DNA of 24,378 nt, from positions 1-24,378 of IMG/VR virus record IMGVR_UViG_3300006752_000218. One strand, given 5' to 3'. This DNA comes from a virus. The notes below the pieces were generated by a model, which saw only the letters and a list, made by a program, of their open reading frames with translations, was not told the origin of the DNA and did not search any database. The translations under genes and the position numbers were made by a program. This document shows, piece by piece, positions 23,637 to 24,378 of this stretch; position 1 is the stretch's first letter; each line of letters begins with the position of its first letter.

Positions 23637-23992
23637 GAACAGATGTTCATAGTCTGAACACTGTTCACTAGGGATTGACACTGAACACTTGTACAGTAGC
23701 TGAACACTTGTACAGTGGTAGTTAGCGTGCTGAACGCTGTTCACTACTGAACAGACGTACAGTACCTCGTTATATACTGACGGGTAGATAAATGGATAGC
23801 ATGTATAGCCATGAGAGCTACGCGCGAATCGATCGCTGCAATAGCGAAGGGGCAATAATCTACTCATGAGTATATAAACACTGTTCGGTTATCTACTGAC
23901 TAGTCGGTTATGGTTTTGCTGGTGATGGGGTAATGAACGCTTGTTCAGTATCCAAACACTGTTCGGTTACATATACATATGAACACATGTTC
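23637..23992. repeat. Array of GAACA/TGTTC palindromes (about ten sites)
   Basis: Sites of the form GAAC-N3/4-GTTC or close variants lie at 23637-23648, 23656-23666, 23683-23694, 23702-23713, 23732-23742, 23749-23760, 23876-23886, 23935-23946, 23954-23964 and 23981-23992. Several are adjacent pairs with centres 17.5-19 bases apart. Sites one to three and eight to ten share the same geometry of 12-7-11-16-12 bases. GAAC-N4-GTTC is the LexA box shape of Firmicutes and Actinobacteria, and variants with GTAC recall cyanobacterial LexA boxes. The number and order suggest instead a phage-specific regulator, partition-like or replication-origin element. This fills most of the long gene-poor stretch upstream of RusA, in which I otherwise see no convincing gene. 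Confidence 0.8.
23682..23719. repeat. 19-bp tandem repeat inside the palindrome array
   Basis: TGAACACTTGTACAGTAGC (23682-23700) and TGAACACTTGTACAGTGGT (23701-23719) are adjacent, 17 of 19 bases identical. Each carries one GAACACTTGTAC site, so the pair forms a head-to-tail iteron-like doublet. Confidence 0.85.
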
Positions 23993-23997
23993 ATTTT

Positions 23998-24129
23998 TTA
24001 CGACGGAACGTAGTAATATACTAGATGGTAGAATAATCTTTTCAACGTCCTGAATGAAAATACTTGTACGTGTTCAAGGGCCTGATGAAACTTTATAGAT
24101 ATATCTTTGCACTCTCCATATTGTTCCAT
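23998..24129 (-). CDS. Possible small protein, 43 residues
   Basis: ATG 24129 opens a 43-codon frame (MEQYGECKDISIKFHQALEH, then VQVFSFRTLK, ending RLFYHLVYYYVPS) and ends at TAA 23998. TAGGAG lies just upstream, but only three bases from the ATG, shorter than usual. A TATACT hexamer sits at 24172-24177, with only a weak -35 match before it. I do not recognise the protein. It is polar at the start and aromatic/basic at the end. It lies between the palindrome array and the inverted repeat, where a small regulator would make sense, but a chance frame is quite possible. Confidence 0.3.
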   Translation of the reverse strand: MEQYGECKDISIKFHQALEHVQVFSFRTLKRLFYHLVYYYVPS

Positions 24130-24214
24130 TTTCTCCTAAAAGTTTATAGAGATAAGAGAGAGAACATTGATAGTATATTCATCAATATGTCAGGTTGTAA
24201 GTATTCTTTTACTG

Positions 24215-24259
24215 TTCGAGGAATGTTCAATATAGATAAACAGTTGAACATTCATCGAA
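24215..24259. repeat. Long inverted repeat, hairpin-forming
   Basis: TTCGAGGAATGTTCAA (24215-24230) pairs with TTGAACATTCATCGAA (24244-24259), 15 of 16 positions, around a 13-base loop. The arms carry the same GTTC/GAAC core as the palindrome array but in the reverse arrangement. No T-run follows on either strand, so it does not look like a terminator. A cruciform, an operator or an origin element is more plausible. Confidence 0.75.
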
Positions 24260-24312
24260 GAACAAAGAAACATATATATGAACATTCGAACACACATATA
24301 TATATGAGTATC

Positions 24313-24378
24313 AAAAAAAAAAAAAAAAAAAAATTAGAAAAAGAAAAAAAAACAAAAAAAAAAAAAAAAAAAAAAAAA
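24313..24378. other. Poly(A)-rich contig end
   Basis: The last ~65 bases are almost pure A, with only a few T, G and C. This is unlike the rest of the window and may be an assembly or library-tailing artefact. If real, it is a very A-rich region at the end of the sequenced fragment. Nothing in it can be annotated. Confidence 0.8.

Noticed and set aside
23598-23867. 89-codon minus-strand frame across the palindrome array
   Set aside because: It is made of the repeats themselves, has an implausible Cys/Ser/Tyr-rich composition and has no ribosome site; it is almost certainly chance.
23637-23992. CRISPR array
   Set aside because: Repeats are short 11-12-bp dyads with variable short spacers, not 23-50-bp repeats with unique 25-45-bp spacers, and no cas gene is present.
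23637-23992. Plain host LexA (SOS) promoter
   Set aside because: The individual N4 sites fit the LexA box shape, but about ten sites with mixed N3/N4 spacing and GTAC variants exceed any ordinary SOS promoter; kept only as one possible origin of the motif.
1-24378. tRNA or rRNA genes
   Set aside because: I saw no cloverleaf-like stretch with a conserved T-loop (GGTTCGA) in the gaps, and coding density leaves little room; a covariance-model scan would be decisive.

Overview
The window is the structural and packaging half of a tailed double-stranded DNA bacteriophage, most likely a short-tailed (podovirus-type) phage. Essentially every gene lies on the minus strand, so transcription runs from high to low coordinates. 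Genes are packed with ATGA, TAATG or few-base junctions and mostly strong Shine-Dalgarno (SD) sites, which indicates a bacterial host. The DNA looks AT-rich. I cannot name the host from sequence alone, and no host gene, integrase, RNA polymerase, DNA polymerase or endolysin is visible here. Layout in transcription order: a ~930-base region without a convincing gene (23447-24378) holding a dense array of GAACA/TGTTC palindromes, a large inverted repeat and a poly(A) contig end; a RusA-family Holliday-junction resolvase; small and large terminase; portal; a Met-rich protein of unknown role; scaffold; a 122-base leader with a degenerate 31-bp tandem repeat; major capsid protein; a decoration-like protein; a terminator; an adaptor-like and a nozzle-like tail protein; three small virion-type proteins with similar N-terminal organisation; three ejection-type internal proteins of increasing size, ending with a 2133-residue giant; several small fibre-like proteins, one with a broken frame; a second terminator; and the start of a holin-like membrane protein that runs off the left edge. 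How the genes work together: RusA and terminase prepare and package branched concatemeric DNA through the portal; scaffold, capsid and decoration proteins build the head; adaptor and nozzle close it and make the tail; the internal proteins probably leave the head first and form the DNA-ejection channel; the fibre-like proteins contact the host; and the leftmost gene probably begins the lysis module. From portal to holin the order follows T7 genes 8, 9, 10, 11, 12, (13), 14, 15, 16, 17 and 17.5, but terminase sits at the front instead of after the holin. The least explained parts are the palindrome array with its duplicated three-site module, the capsid-gene leader repeats, the two terminators whose U-tracts run into the next gene's RBS region, and the giant ejection-type protein.
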